The notes: a model not told the origin generated them from the sequence alone. Shown: positions 1 through 10,500, numbered from the stretch's first letter. The stretch is DNA of 64,000 bases from Akkermansia muciniphila (GCF_040616545.1 NZ_CP156688.1:2480001-2544000); one strand, 5' to 3'. Made by a program: numbers and translations.

Positions 1-727
1 TGGTGTTGCCGGCGATGGTCCGCACTTTCATGTCTTTCTGGGGGAAGCAGAACAATTCAGGGTAGGCGGCGGCCAGCGCCTGGTTGTGTCCCGGCACGTC
101 TATTTCAGGAAAGACTTCAATGCCGCGCGCCGCGCAGTAGGCCACCAGGTCTTTCAGTTCCTGCTTGGTGTACATCCCTTCGTGGGGCGTGCCGTCTCCA
201 AAGCTTTCCGCCCGCTTGGAGGCAATGCTCTGCAACTTGGGGTAGCCGGGCACGGGCAGCCGCCAGCCCTGGTTGTCTGTCAGGTGCACGTGCAGCTTGT
301 TGAATTTATAGTAGGCCATCAGGTCCACGAATTTCTTCAGGTCCTTCATGGGGATGAAGTGGCGGGCCGGGTCCACCATCAGGCCGCGCCACGGGTAGCG
401 GGGCTTGTCCCTGATGACGCCGCAGGGGATGCCCTCCGGGTGTGCGGCAAGCTGGTCCCGGAGCTGCTGGAGCGTGACGAGTCCGTAAATCCGGCCCTCC
501 CTGCCGCCGGAAGAGAGGTGCGCGCCCTGCGGGGTTACGGTGAGCTGGTAGGCATCCCTGCCCAGGGAGGGGGTGGCCTTGTCGGAAAGGAGCTTGAGCG
601 TCTTGGCCGTTCCCTGGGTGAGGTCGGTCCCGGCGGGTTCCGGGATGATGCTGTATTTGTCCGCAGCCGCCACAGCAAGGGAGGGAGCCAGAAGTACTCC
701 GGCCAATAGGGAAAAGAGCCTTGTCAT
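1..727 (-). CDS. Beta-N-acetylhexosaminidase, GH20 family (N-terminal part, cut by window edge)
   Basis: Secreted exo-hexosaminidase expected to remove terminal GlcNAc/GalNAc from mucin-type glycans. Reading the minus strand from the ATG at 727 gives a signal peptide (MTRLFSLLAGVLLAPSLAVA). A GH20 N-terminal alpha/beta domain follows (YSIIPEPAG, then IYGLVTLQQL), and then the start of the TIM barrel with family-typical strings: YPWRGLMVDPARHF, NKLHVHLTDNQGWRL and IEVFPEIDVPGH. About 242 residues are visible. The catalytic Asp-Glu pair and the C-terminus lie outside the window, so catalytic competence cannot be judged. It is divergent from the frameshifted gene at 897. Family assignment is strong; substrate is inferred. 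Confidence 0.93.
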   Translation of the reverse strand, partial: MTRLFSLLAGVLLAPSLAVAAADKYSIIPEPAGTDLTQGTAKTLKLLSDKATPSLGRDAYQLTVTPQGAHLSSGGREGRIYGLVTLQQLRDQLAAHPEGIPCGVIRDKPRYPWRGLMVDPARHFIPMKDLKKFVDLMAYYKFNKLHVHLTDNQGWRLPVPGYPKLQSIASKRAESFGDGTPHEGMYTKQELKDLVAYCAARGIEVFPEIDVPGHNQALAAAYPELFCFPQKDMKVRTIAGNT

Positions 728-896
728 GGTTTAATATAACGCCATTACGGGTGAAAATCTGTCAAGAAATATCGCCTGTTCCCGTTCATGCCGGGCCGCA
801 TTTCCGGTTTTCCGGGAATTACCGATGAAAAGAACGCGGTTTTAACGTCCCGGAATGAATGATTTTTTTCCCGGGCGGCCGCATGGTTTAAAAACC

Positions 897-1668
897 ATGA
901 GTAAAATTAATATCATCAATGGAGCTCTTCTGGCATCCCGGAATGAATTGACCGGGCACAGCGGGAATGCGACGGAGCATATTACACAGGAGGAACGTGA
1001 ACGATGGAATGCCGGGCCGGGGCGGCCCGTCCGGGGAGCTGGCGGAAGGTAAAGTTCAAGCCGTCGTTGACAAAAGACTGTATGATGCAGGCGTCGTGAT
1101 CAAACGCATTTCTCCGGAGACTGTGGAAATTCCGGCTGAGGGCGGCAGGGTGGAATTTGCCATTGATACCAACATTCCCTTATCCGGCCGCAGGCTTGTG
1201 AGGGAAGGCTCTGATCCCACAGGCGCCTGTATTCCTCCCCATGCCGCTCTCGTTGAAGAAAAACCGGACCGCCTTGTTTTTTACGTGGAGCCCAATCCCT
1301 CCATTAAACGGATTGGGCTTAATTTTGAACTCTATGCCTGTGAGCCGGAAGCGGAACAGTACTTCAGCCTGGGCAAAGTCACCTGGCATCAGCACGGGAA
1401 GGAGGCCAATGGCTCCATCAACCCGGCTGTGATCAACGTACCTGCGGAAGGCGGAGAGTGTGAGCTGGAGGTCAAGTGTGACCATGAGTGGCATCTATTA
1501 ACGGGTGCCATGCCGGGATTTACGGTTACTCCCGCCAGCGGGTTGCCGGGTACTACTAAGGTGCATCTTGCCCCCTCCGGGACGGAGGAGGATTCCTTGC
1601 TGCGGCTCATCGTAACTGATGGGCAGGATGCCATTTGCGCATTTATTGCGACTATTGCCGGAGTCTGA
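897..1668 (+). pseudogene. BACON-like repeat protein broken by a frameshift
   Basis: The ATG at 897 opens a frame whose product begins MSKINIINGALLASRNELTG and includes ITQEERERWNAG, a string like those in phage-tail or appendage proteins. That frame stops at 1052. The +1 frame continues through SGELAEGKVQAVVDKRLYDA to the stop at 1668 without interruption. Removing one base within the GC-rich run near 1011-1040 joins both halves into one protein of about 257 residues. The second half holds two modules starting with the BACON-like strings IPAEGGRVEF and VPAEGGECELEV. An alternative is that only 1009-1668 is translated, from an ATG 15 nt after AGGAGG (988-993). A sequencing error is also possible. 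Function is unknown; adhesion or carbohydrate binding would be a guess. Confidence 0.6.
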
Positions 1669-1712
1669 TACAAGCCCTCCAACCGAGCTCCCGCCAGGGG
1701 CAGGAGAAGAAA

Positions 1713-1742
1713 AAATCCCGCCTCCTTGGAGACGGGATTTTT
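1713..1742. terminator. Intrinsic terminator between the BACON-like gene and tRNA-Gln
   Basis: AAATCCCGCCTCC at 1713-1725 pairs with GGAGACGGGATTT at 1728-1740 with one mismatch, followed by T residues. An A run on the other side lets it also end minus-strand transcripts coming from the tRNA. Confidence 0.8.
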
Positions 1743-1749
1743 ATTAAAA

Positions 1750-1825
1750 TGGTAGCCCTATGAGGACTCGAACCCCAAAATACGGAACCAGAATCCGCTG
1801 TGTTACCGATTACACTATAGGGCTA
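1750..1825 (-). tRNA. tRNA-Gln (anticodon CTG)
   Basis: On the minus strand the acceptor 5' arm TAGCCCT pairs with AGGGCTA, followed by an encoded CCA. A GTGT/ACAC D stem and an anticodon stem GCGGA/TCCGT enclose the loop TTCTGGT, giving anticodon CTG. The T arm contains GGTTCGAGTCC. The U1-A72 end pair is typical of tRNA-Gln. It reads CAG codons. Confidence 0.95.
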
Positions 1826-1914
1826 TGTAACGGGCACCTTTCCGGTGCGGGCGAATTAAAGCGGAAGCGGCCATTCTTTGCAAGTTTTTTTTCACTCAAA
1901 TGTGTGGTTGACCG

Positions 1915-1959
1915 GAAAAAAATAATGCGGAAGGAAAAGGATTCGTGCGCCTTTTCCGC
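1915..1959 (-). terminator. Terminator of the Panacea-domain gene
   Basis: A hairpin lies between 1927-1940 and 1950-1959 (CCTTTTCCGC pairs with GCGGAA...AAGG across a small bulge). An A run at 1915-1922 reads as a T tract on the minus strand, just after the stop at 1964. Confidence 0.7.
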
Positions 1960-1963
1960 CGGG

Positions 1964-2428
1964 TCAGTCGGTCAGGGTCTGGAAGTAGGCTTCCACATGT
2001 TCCCTGGTGATCTGCTGGTGTTCCGCTTCGCCGTGCCTGCCCTGCGCCTGATGCCAGGGAGAGTCCGGCGCGGTGTTGATGCGGCCAAGCTGCTGGGCCG
2101 TGTATTTGCCGTACACGTTCCAGATGTGTTCCAGGAAGGGGATGACGTCCGTTTCCTCATCCAGGGGAGGCTGGCGGCGGCTGGGATGTTCAATGGCGGA
2201 GCAGGGCGGCTGGTCCTTGTATTCGTGATAAATGGAGGGGAGCACGGGGCCTGATGCCCATGCCTCCGCCCTTTCATTGATCAGGAAGCCGCCGTTCCGG
2301 TGCAGGTGCCACCAGTCCGCCAGAATCACCAGGTGGTTCAGTTTGACGGGCGTGAGCGGGCGCCCTTTTGCATTTGACTGCTGAATGAACCAGTTGCAGA
2401 GTTTTTGAGTGGTAGTGTGGTTTGCCAT
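1964..2428 (-). CDS. Panacea-domain (SocA-like, DUF4065) protein
   Basis: A 154-residue protein with the Panacea/DUF4065 pattern: N-terminal helical TTQKLCNWFIQQSNA, then LTPVKLNHLVILADWWHLH, and EAWASGPVLPSIYHEYKDQP. Members of this family act as antitoxins (PanA of PanAT pairs), as the SocA proteolytic adaptor, or as phage-related proteins of unknown role. No recognisable toxin gene lies immediately beside it. The only same-strand neighbour is a 63-codon frame at 2490-2681 with no recognisable motif. It is cytoplasmic, with no signal peptide. Family call is confident; biological role is open. Confidence 0.85.
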   Translation of the reverse strand: MANHTTTQKLCNWFIQQSNAKGRPLTPVKLNHLVILADWWHLHRNGGFLINERAEAWASGPVLPSIYHEYKDQPPCSAIEHPSRRQPPLDEETDVIPFLEHIWNVYGKYTAQQLGRINTAPDSPWHQAQGRHGEAEHQQITREHVEAYFQTLTD

Positions 2429-2809
2429 ATTGAAATGGGTTGCCTTTAATTATAAAGGGGCGGGGGTATTTCACAATACTAAACGGATTTCATGTTCCGC
2501 GGTATGGAAAAGGGCTGAACCGGAAGGGTGAAAAGACGGGAATTTCAGGTTTGTTGATTTGAAGCAAGGAAAAAGAAGAAATATTCTGTGTCATACAAAA
2601 AGAGGAATCTTTCCCAATCTTCTTGTAAATGGAATGTAAAGTTGTTTGTTGAAAACAAAGAGTGTTTTGGAACTCTAACAAAATAAAGAATAATTAAAAT
2701 TTTTAAGAATGTGCTTCCTTTTTAAATTCCGGGAGGAGCTTTTAAAATACATTTTGAATACCTGTGTTTTTTGTGATTTGAATTATTCAAACCTCAAGCT
2801 CGTTCTGCC
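2429..2809. other. AT-rich intergenic region upstream of the first S6/PEP-CTERM gene
   Basis: About 380 bases, clearly richer in A+T than the flanks between about 2500 and 2790, which suits a promoter region for the large gene at 2810 and for the divergent Panacea gene. I see no RNA gene and no convincing -35/-10 pair. A 63-codon minus-strand frame (2490-2681) has no support as a gene. Confidence 0.5.
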
Positions 2810-5800
2810 ATGCATCTGCATTATTTATATCATTCCAGCCTGTTGGGGGCGGCTTGCCTCCTCACTCCCGCCTATGGCGGCCTGATGTCTGACTCCTTTG
2901 ATGTTCAGACCTACCGCGATTTCGCGGAAAACCGGGGCATCTTTGGAATTAATGCCAAGGATATAGCCATCTATGACAAGGAGGGCAATTATGTGGGAAC
3001 CATCCCCAAAATGATGAATTTTGACGGGTTGGCGGATGCCCATGCCGGGGAAGCCGCCCTGGTGGGCGGTCCCGGTTTCATTGCCACCGTATCACATGAT
3101 TACAATAACCAGACCATCACGTTCACCAAGCGCTTCGGCGCTACGCAGGGGACGCCATTTTATGACGAATACCGGAGCGTAGTGATCAAGAACGCCTGGG
3201 GAAACCAGACGAATTACACGTATGATTACCGCGTGCAGCGTCTGAGCAAGATCGTGACGGAGGCGGAATACGCCCCCTACCTGACGGACCCGGAATACCT
3301 GGATAATATGCAGGGGCGCCTGGTGCTGCGGGCCGGCTCCGGAACCCAGGCTATTGCCACGGGCAACGGCAAACAGGACACGGTCAGCGGAGGCTATTCC
3401 TATTTGACCGGGGGTACCCTGGTTTTTGAGGGCCAGGCCAGCGTTCCGGGAACGGGAGAACCGGACCCGGAGAATGCCAAGACTTACCCGGCCTACCGTT
3501 TCTGGTACAATTTCAAGAAGCCTTCGGAATCCAATCCGTTGCCTATCGGCGTCCTGGCCGGGGACAGCGGAAGCCCCAGCTATGTATTCAATGAAAATTC
3601 CGGCAAATGGGAATGGGTGGGGGCTGGCCAATCCCAGGGTGGGAGCGGTTACGGAGAGTTCAGCCAGATGCGTTCCGGCAACCAGTGGGCCAGCGATTAC
3701 GTGGACAGCTTCAACCGCACCATCAGTGTTGCGGCGAGCGGGGACATGCTCTGGAACGTGACGGATGCCGAAGGCAACGGAACGTTCGTGCAGGGAGACG
3801 TGACTACAGATTACATCGGGCTGGCATCCGGAGTGCGGGGGGATACCTCCACGCAGGGAACGCGGGCCACGGACGCGCAGATAGGCGCATGTTCCAACCT
3901 GATTTTTGACGGCTCCGGCGGCACGATTGTGCTCCAGGGTTCCGTGGATACGGGAGCGGGTTCTTTAACCTTCAACCGTGATTACGTGCTGAGCGACGGG
4001 GGCGATTCTTCCCGGCGTCTGAACACGGCGGGTTTTGTGGTCAACAAGGGAGCTACGGTCACCACGTTGCTGACCGGAACCTCCGGGGACGAGTGGCGGA
4101 AGATCGGCGAAGGGGACTTGATCGTAAGCGGCCACGGAAACAACGCGGCGGACATCAACGTGGGGGGAAGTGGCCTGGTGGTTCTGGACCGTGACGGCTA
4201 TGCCGCGCATAACGTTAAATTGAACGGCGGCGGAGTGATAGTTCGTTTGGCGGGAGAAAACCAGTTGTCCGGGGAGTTCATCTTCGGCCACCGGGGCGGC
4301 GTGGTGGATATGTACGGCCATGACTTGACGCTGAACGCCATCACCCACCTGGATTCCGGGGCTTTTTTTGCCAATTACCTTGGCGGTTCCAACGTAACGC
4401 TCACCTTTACCGGTTCCGGAGAACAGAAGTTCCTGGGATCCCTGCTGGATGGAGGTTCCCTGAAGAACGGATTGCTGAATGTGGTGTATGTCCCCGGCGC
4501 GGGAGAAGGTTCCGTGTGGAACCTGTCCGGAGCCATTCTCAACTCCGGAACCTGGACGGTGCAGGGAGGGGAAGTGAAGGTGGCGGGAGTGCACACCCTG
4601 CACGCGGGCGGTTATGTGGATGAGAACGACTGGCAGACGGCCGCCTTCTCCACCGGAACAGTGAAGGTGAACAGCGGGGCCCGGTTTACCACCGGCGGAC
4701 ATTCCCTGGTAGTTTCCGCCGTGCAGGTGGATGACGGGGGCACGTATGGCGTGCTGGCCGGGGGGAACCACAGCGGAGACGTCGTGTTGTCCGGTGCCGC
4801 ATCCATGCTGCGTGCGGAGGTGGATTCCGGTTCCGCAACGGAGTCCGGCGTGATTTCAGGCTCCGGTTCCCTCGTGAAAACCGGGGAAGGAACCCTGCTT
4901 TTGAAAAACGGAAAGAACAGTTTTTCCGGAACTGCCAGGGTAGAAGGCGGGATGGTGCGCGCTTCTTCCGCCGGAGCCTTCGGGCAGGCCGTCTGGACGC
5001 TGGATGCCGCCGGAGCCCTCTCTGTGGAAGGCGCCGGTTTTTCCGCTATTGCCGGAAAACTGGACCAGGCGTCCTCCGGCACGTTCGTTCTGCTGGAAGA
5101 CCAGGCGTCAATTTCCGGGCTGAACGGGTTCAGGAACTTGTCCATCGGCGCGCTGGGAGAGGTGAATTTGGGAACGCACGGAACCACGGAACTTTTATCC
5201 GGCTGGACCGCGGACGGCGGCTGGGCCCTGGGGGGCGGGGGCGGAACGCTGACGGTGAATTTGAAACTCAGCGGTTCCGGCACCTTGTCCGTCGGCAACG
5301 GTTCCAATGCGGGTACCGTAGTGCTTGCCAACGCGCATAACAGTGATTCGGAAGAGGGAGCCGCCTTCTCCGGCGCCATTGAGCTGAATGGGGGAGTCAA
5401 CCTCATTTATACGGACGTGCGCTCCCTCGGCCTGGAAAACAAGAATGTGCTTGTCAAATACGGAGCCTCGTTTGCCCTTGGTGTGGAAGAGGATGCAGCC
5501 CTGGCGCACGTGTCCAGCGCTTCCGGCGGCGTGCTGCTGCTGTCCGGCGACCGTACGGCGGATTTGGATATGGCGGGCATGGGGCTGAATTCCGCTTATA
5601 TCGGCGCCGACGGGCAGGCTGTCCTGTCCGGCTCCGTAACGGCCGGAACGCAGGGATACCTGTTCGGCGGTGGCGGAACGCTGACCGTGGCCTCTTCCCT
5701 GGGCGGGGCTCATGCCCTGACGGTGGATACGCAGGGAATGGGAACGTCCGGCGGCGTCATCCTGGCCGCGGACAATACTTATTCAGGTGAAACGCGCATC

Positions 5801-7384
5801 CTGTCCGGAGTTTCCCTGACGGTTGGCAATGGAGGAACGTCCGGCACCCTGGGAACGGGAGCCGTTGCCAATGAAGGCGCGCTGGCGTTCAACAGGACGG
5901 ACAAAGTGACGGCGGGGAATGCTATTTCCGGAACGGGGACGCTGATTCAGAAAGGCTCCGGGGAACTGGTGCTGACGGGCAATAATTCCTATACAGGAAC
6001 TACTACGATTGCCGCGGGAACGCTCACCGTTGGGGACGGCGGCACCAGCGGTTCCCTGGGAACCGGGGCTGTGGTCAACAACGGCGTCCTTGCCTTCAAC
6101 CGCTCTGACGCCGTGGCCTTTAATGCGGCCATGTCCGGAACAGGTTCCCTGGTGAAGAACGGCTCCGGCACGCTCACCATCCAGAAGATGCTTTCCTATA
6201 CGGGAGGAACCACCGTGAATGAAGGCACGCTTGTGCTGGGCTACGGCGGAGCCAACGGAATGATCCGCGGTGACCTTGCCATCCGGGAGGGCGCTCAGGT
6301 GACGCTGAAAGGCGGCGACAGCTTCGGTTACTCCGGGGGGAACGCCTCCGTGAAGAACGTGAACATCACTGGAGGTACCCTGTATTTTGGGGACAATGGC
6401 AACCAGACATTCCAGAATACGGTGTTCAACCTGACGGGCGCTGTAGTGGATGGCGTCACGGGAGGCCGCATGGATATCTGGACGAAGGCTGTGGTTAACG
6501 TGAAAGCCGCGAACAAGGCCTCGGAAATCAGACACGTCAACGTGCAGTTGCGGGACGCCAACCCGACGGTGTTCATGGTGGAACGCGGCACCGGGGCAAC
6601 GGACCTGAACGTATCCTCCAACATTGTCAACTCCTCCGGGGTGAAGGGGTCCTTCATCAAGAAAGGGGCTGGAATCATGGTGCTTTCCGGCAGAAATACC
6701 TATTCCGGAGGGACCACGGTCAACTGGGGGACGCTGGTAGCGGCCTCCAACCAGGCTCTGGGAACCGGCGCGGCGGCCGTCAACTCCGGCGCGCGCCTGG
6801 CGCTTGGGGGCCTGGGAACGGACCTGGCTTCCGTTTCTCTTGGAAATGATATTCTGGTGAAGAGCGGCGGCATTCTTTCCGGTTCCGCCACCCTGTCCGG
6901 GAACACTACCCTGAATGCCGGGTCCATACTGGAGTTCACCTTGTCCATGGGCGGTTCCGCGGGTAATGAACTGGCGTACAACAGCCTGATGCTCCAGTCC
7001 GGAGTCTTCCAGATTGACGCGGGGGCCAAGCTGAAGCTGGCGGCGGTGTCCCTGGATTATTCCACGGACTTCTGGGGGACCTCCCATATCCTGAACCTGA
7101 TAGAAGGCGGCGCAAACGCCAGCCTGGCGGGAACGTTCACGCTGGACCTGTCCGGCGCCGGGAATTACGGCTCCTATGGTTCATGGACCCTCCAGAGCGA
7201 TGAGGATTCCAAGACCGTGAACATGGTCTGGACGCCCAATGCCGAGGCTGCGGTGGCTCATACGGAAACCGCCGCACTACTGGCGGCCCCGTCTCCTGCG
7301 CCGGTTCCGGAACCCTCCTCCGCACTGCTGGTGCTGGCGGGCCTGGGAACATGTATTTTCCGCCGCCGTGTACGGCGCGCCTGA
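2810..7384 (+). CDS. S6-type serine protease / autotransporter-repeat protein with PEP-CTERM tail (copy 1)
   Basis: A 1,524-residue exported protein. A short signal peptide ends near residue 23 (TPAYGG). Residues about 25-300 resemble the S6 (IgA protease/SPATE) passenger protease. H96 lies in GFIATVSHD, D139 in DYRVQRLSKIVTE, and S253 in GDSGSPSYVF, in the order and rough spacing of the S6 triad. Residues about 360-1450 are Gly/Ser/Thr-rich beta-helix repeats of the autotransporter-associated type (GTLTVGDGGTSGSLGTGAV and variants). The C-terminus has VPEPSS, a hydrophobic segment and RRRVRR, a PEP-CTERM sorting signal, where classical S6 autotransporters carry a beta-barrel. It is therefore probably processed by exosortase and surface-held. 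Substrate is unknown. Tandem paralogue at 7510. Confidence 0.88.
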   Translation: MHLHYLYHSSLLGAACLLTPAYGGLMSDSFDVQTYRDFAENRGIFGINAKDIAIYDKEGNYVGTIPKMMNFDGLADAHAGEAALVGGPGFIATVSHDYNNQTITFTKRFGATQGTPFYDEYRSVVIKNAWGNQTNYTYDYRVQRLSKIVTEAEYAPYLTDPEYLDNMQGRLVLRAGSGTQAIATGNGKQDTVSGGYSYLTGGTLVFEGQASVPGTGEPDPENAKTYPAYRFWYNFKKPSESNPLPIGVLAGDSGSPSYVFNENSGKWEWVGAGQSQGGSGYGEFSQMRSGNQWASDYVDSFNRTISVAASGDMLWNVTDAEGNGTFVQGDVTTDYIGLASGVRGDTSTQGTRATDAQIGACSNLIFDGSGGTIVLQGSVDTGAGSLTFNRDYVLSDGGDSSRRLNTAGFVVNKGATVTTLLTGTSGDEWRKIGEGDLIVSGHGNNAADINVGGSGLVVLDRDGYAAHNVKLNGGGVIVRLAGENQLSGEFIFGHRGGVVDMYGHDLTLNAITHLDSGAFFANYLGGSNVTLTFTGSGEQKFLGSLLDGGSLKNGLLNVVYVPGAGEGSVWNLSGAILNSGTWTVQGGEVKVAGVHTLHAGGYVDENDWQTAAFSTGTVKVNSGARFTTGGHSLVVSAVQVDDGGTYGVLAGGNHSGDVVLSGAASMLRAEVDSGSATESGVISGSGSLVKTGEGTLLLKNGKNSFSGTARVEGGMVRASSAGAFGQAVWTLDAAGALSVEGAGFSAIAGKLDQASSGTFVLLEDQASISGLNGFRNLSIGALGEVNLGTHGTTELLSGWTADGGWALGGGGGTLTVNLKLSGSGTLSVGNGSNAGTVVLANAHNSDSEEGAAFSGAIELNGGVNLIYTDVRSLGLENKNVLVKYGASFALGVEEDAALAHVSSASGGVLLLSGDRTADLDMAGMGLNSAYIGADGQAVLSGSVTAGTQGYLFGGGGTLTVASSLGGAHALTVDTQGMGTSGGVILAADNTYSGETRILSGVSLTVGNGGTSGTLGTGAVANEGALAFNRTDKVTAGNAISGTGTLIQKGSGELVLTGNNSYTGTTTIAAGTLTVGDGGTSGSLGTGAVVNNGVLAFNRSDAVAFNAAMSGTGSLVKNGSGTLTIQKMLSYTGGTTVNEGTLVLGYGGANGMIRGDLAIREGAQVTLKGGDSFGYSGGNASVKNVNITGGTLYFGDNGNQTFQNTVFNLTGAVVDGVTGGRMDIWTKAVVNVKAANKASEIRHVNVQLRDANPTVFMVERGTGATDLNVSSNIVNSSGVKGSFIKKGAGIMVLSGRNTYSGGTTVNWGTLVAASNQALGTGAAAVNSGARLALGGLGTDLASVSLGNDILVKSGGILSGSATLSGNTTLNAGSILEFTLSMGGSAGNELAYNSLMLQSGVFQIDAGAKLKLAAVSLDYSTDFWGTSHILNLIEGGANASLAGTFTLDLSGAGNYGSYGSWTLQSDEDSKTVNMVWTPNAEAAVAHTETAALLAAPSPAPVPEPSSALLVLAGLGTCIFRRRVRRA
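5589..5874 (+). repeat. 286-bp identical tract, copy 1 (matches 10283-10568)
   Basis: Base-by-base reading shows no difference between 5589-5874 and 10283-10568, while flanking sequence in both genes diverges at once. It encodes part of the beta-repeat region in the same frame in both genes. This suggests recent gene conversion between the tandem paralogues. Confidence 0.9.
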
Positions 7385-7393
7385 TGAAGAGCC

Positions 7394-7470
7394 TGCCGCA
7401 CTTCCTGAGGACCTTCCGGATATTCTTAAAAACGGTCCCGGTCCGGGAGGCGGGAAGTGCGGCATCTTTT
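7394..7470 (+). terminator. Terminator-like hairpin between the two tandem paralogues
   Basis: TGCCGCACTTCC (7394-7405) is perfectly complementary to GGAAGTGCGGCA (7453-7464) and is followed by TCTTTT. The loop is long (47 nt) and has inner pairing. It suggests the two large genes are transcribed separately or with reduced read-through. Confidence 0.65.
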
Positions 7471-7509
7471 CCTGTTTCCTCATCCAATCATACTTCACTT
7501 TAATTCATC

Positions 7510-10500
7510 ATGAATGTTCACTATTATTCCGGGCTGCTGGGTGCAGCCTGCTTCCTTACCCCCTCCTATGGCGGCCTCATGGCTGATTCCATTGATCTCC
7601 AGACTTACCGTGATTTCGCGGAAAACCGCGGCATTTTCGACGTCAATGCCAGGGACGTCGCCATCTATGACAAGAATGGCGATTATGTGGGAACCATCCC
7701 CAAAATGATGAATTTTGACGGAGTGGCGGATGCCCATCATGGAGAAGCAGCGCTGGTGGGCGGCCCCGGCTTCATTGCCACCGTGTCTCATGATTATGAT
7801 AAACAGTCCATTACGTTCACCAAACGCTTCGGCGCCACCCAGGGGACGCCGTTTTATGATTCCTACCGGTGTGTGCTTGCGAAGAATGCGTGGGGGGATA
7901 CGCAGAATTACGCTTATGATTACCGCGTGCAGCGTCTGAGCAAGATCGTGACGGAGGCGGAATACGCTCCCTACCTGACGGATCCGGAATACCTGGACAA
8001 CATGAAAGGACGCCTGGCGGTGCGGGTGGGGGCCGGAACGCAGGCTATTGCCACCGGGGAGGGAAGGCAGGAAATAGTAGGACGGGCCTATAGTTACCTG
8101 ACCGGAGGGACGGTGGTTTTTGAGGGTCAGGCCAGCGTTCCCGGAACGGGAGAGCCGGATCCGGAGAATGCCAAGACCTACCCGGCCTACCGTTTCTGGT
8201 ACAATTTCAGTAAGCCTTCGGAATCCAGTCCCCTGCCGTCCGGTTCTCAGTCCGGGGACAGCGGAAGTCCCTGTTATGTATTCAATGAGAATTCCGGCAA
8301 GTGGGAGTGGGTGGGCGCCACGCAGTCCCATGGCGGGGGCGGTTACGGCACGTACAGCCAGATGCGTTCCGGCAACCAGTGGGCCAGCGATTATGTGGAC
8401 AGCTTCAACCGTACCATCAGCGTTGCGGCGAGTGGGGACGTGCTCTGGAACGTGACGGATGCCGACGGAAACGGAACGTTCGTCCAGGGAGGCATCAGCA
8501 CGGATTACATCGGTTTGGCTTCCGGAGTGCGCGGGGATACCTCCACGCAAGGGAAGCGGGCCACGGACGCGCAGATAGGCGCGTGTTCCAACCTGATTTT
8601 TGACGGCTCCGGCGGAACCATCGTGCTTCAGGGTTCCGTGGATACCGGGGCGGGTTCCCTGACCTTCAATCGTGATTACGTGCTGAGCGACGGGGGCAAT
8701 GCCTCCTACCGCCTGAATACGGCCGGTTTTGTGGTTGCAAAGAATGCAACCGTGACTACCCTGCTGACCGGAGCTTCCGGGGACGAGTGGCGAAAGATAG
8801 GTGAGGGAACTCTGGTGGTCAGCGGCCACGGGAACAACGCGGCGGACATCAACGTGGGCGGAGGCGGCCTGCTGATCCTGGACCGGGACGGTTATGCGGC
8901 CCGTAACGTAAAGCTGAACGGGGGAGGGGCCATGGTGCGCCTGGCGGGGGAAAACCAGCTGTCCGGGGAGTTCATCTTCGGCCATCGCGGGGGCACCGTT
9001 GACCTGTATGGGCACAACCTGTCCCTGTCCGCCATCACGCATCTGGATTACGGAGCCTGCTTTGGCAATTTCCGCTCCAATACCGCCGTGACATTCACTT
9101 TTACGGGGAGCGGGGCTCAGGACTACCTTGGAGGCTTCATGGACAGCGGGTCCATGCGAAACGGCCAGCTTCATGTGGTGTACGCGCCCGGCACGGGGGA
9201 AGGGTCCGTCTGGAACCTGTCCGGAGCCATTATTAATTCCGGAACGTGGACATTGCAGGGAGGTGAAGTGAAAGTAGCCGGGGTGCACACCCTGCACGCG
9301 GGCGGCTATGTGGATGAGAACGACTGGCAGACGGCCGTCTTTTCCACCGGGGTGGTGAATGTGAATAAGGGCGCCCGGTTCTCCACCGGAGGGCATGCGG
9401 AAGTTGCTTCTTCCGTCATTGTGGCAAACGGCGGGACGTACGGCATCCTCTCCGGCGGCAGCCACAGAGGGGATGTTACGCTGTCCGGCCCCGGCTCCAT
9501 GATGCGGGCGGAGGTGGATAGCGGCACGGCCGTAGAATCCGGAAAAATATCCGGCAGCGGTTCTCTGATCAAGTCCGGGGACGGTGCCCTGCTTCTGAAA
9601 AACGGGAATAACGATTTTTCCGGAACTGCCCGTGTGGAAGGCGGCCTGGTGCATGCTTCTTCCGCAGGGTCTCTTGGAAAAACTGTCTGGACGCTGGATG
9701 CGGGAGGCGCCGTGGCCGTGGACGGATCTGGTTTTTCCTCCATTGCCGGAAAGCTGGACCGGGCGTCTTCCGGCACGTTCGCGCTGCTGGAAGACCGGGC
9801 GTCAATTTCCGGGCTGGAAGGATTCAGAAACTTGTCCCTCGGCGCGGTGGGAGAAGTGAATTTGGGAACGCACGGAACCACGGAACTTTTATCCGGGTGG
9901 ACCGCGGACGGCGGCTGGGCCCTAGGGGGCGGGGGCGGAACGCTGACGGTGAATTTGAAACTCAGCGGTTCCGGCACCTTGTCCATCGGCAACGGTTCCA
10001 ATACGGGTACTGTAGTGCTCGCCAACGCGCATAACAGTGATTCGGAAGGGGGAGCCGCCTTCTCCGGAGCCATTGAACTGAATGGGGGAGTTCGCCTTGC
10101 TTATACGGATATACGTTCCTTCGGGACTGAAACCGGAAATCTCCTGGTCAAATACGGAACGTCCTTCATTTTGGGAACGGAAGCGGACGCGGCGCTGGCG
10201 CATGTATCCCGTGCTTCCAGTGGCGTGCTGCTGCTGACGGGAAATCATGCGGGGAACCTGGACCTGGGCGGCATGGGGCTGGATTCCGCTTATATCGGCG
10301 CCGACGGGCAGGCTGTCCTGTCCGGCTCCGTAACGGCCGGAACGCAGGGATACCTGTTCGGCGGTGGCGGAACGCTGACCGTGGCCTCTTCCCTGGGCGG
10401 GGCTCATGCCCTGACGGTGGATACGCAGGGAATGGGAACGTCCGGCGGCGTCATCCTGGCCGCGGACAATACTTATTCAGGTGAAACGCGCATCCTGTCC

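Noticed and set aside
86-709. 207-codon plus-strand frame opposite the GH20 gene
   Set aside because: It is the complement of a clear GH20 coding sequence with a signal peptide; its own translation has no domain or plausible start context.
2490-2681. 63-codon minus-strand frame as a toxin gene for the Panacea protein
   Set aside because: No motif, no clear RBS, and it lies in AT-rich DNA where chance frames are common. Kept only as a hypothesis in the findings.
5800-7000. Short periodic repeats as a CRISPR-like array
   Set aside because: They are in-frame autotransporter-type protein repeats with variable spacing and no spacer structure.
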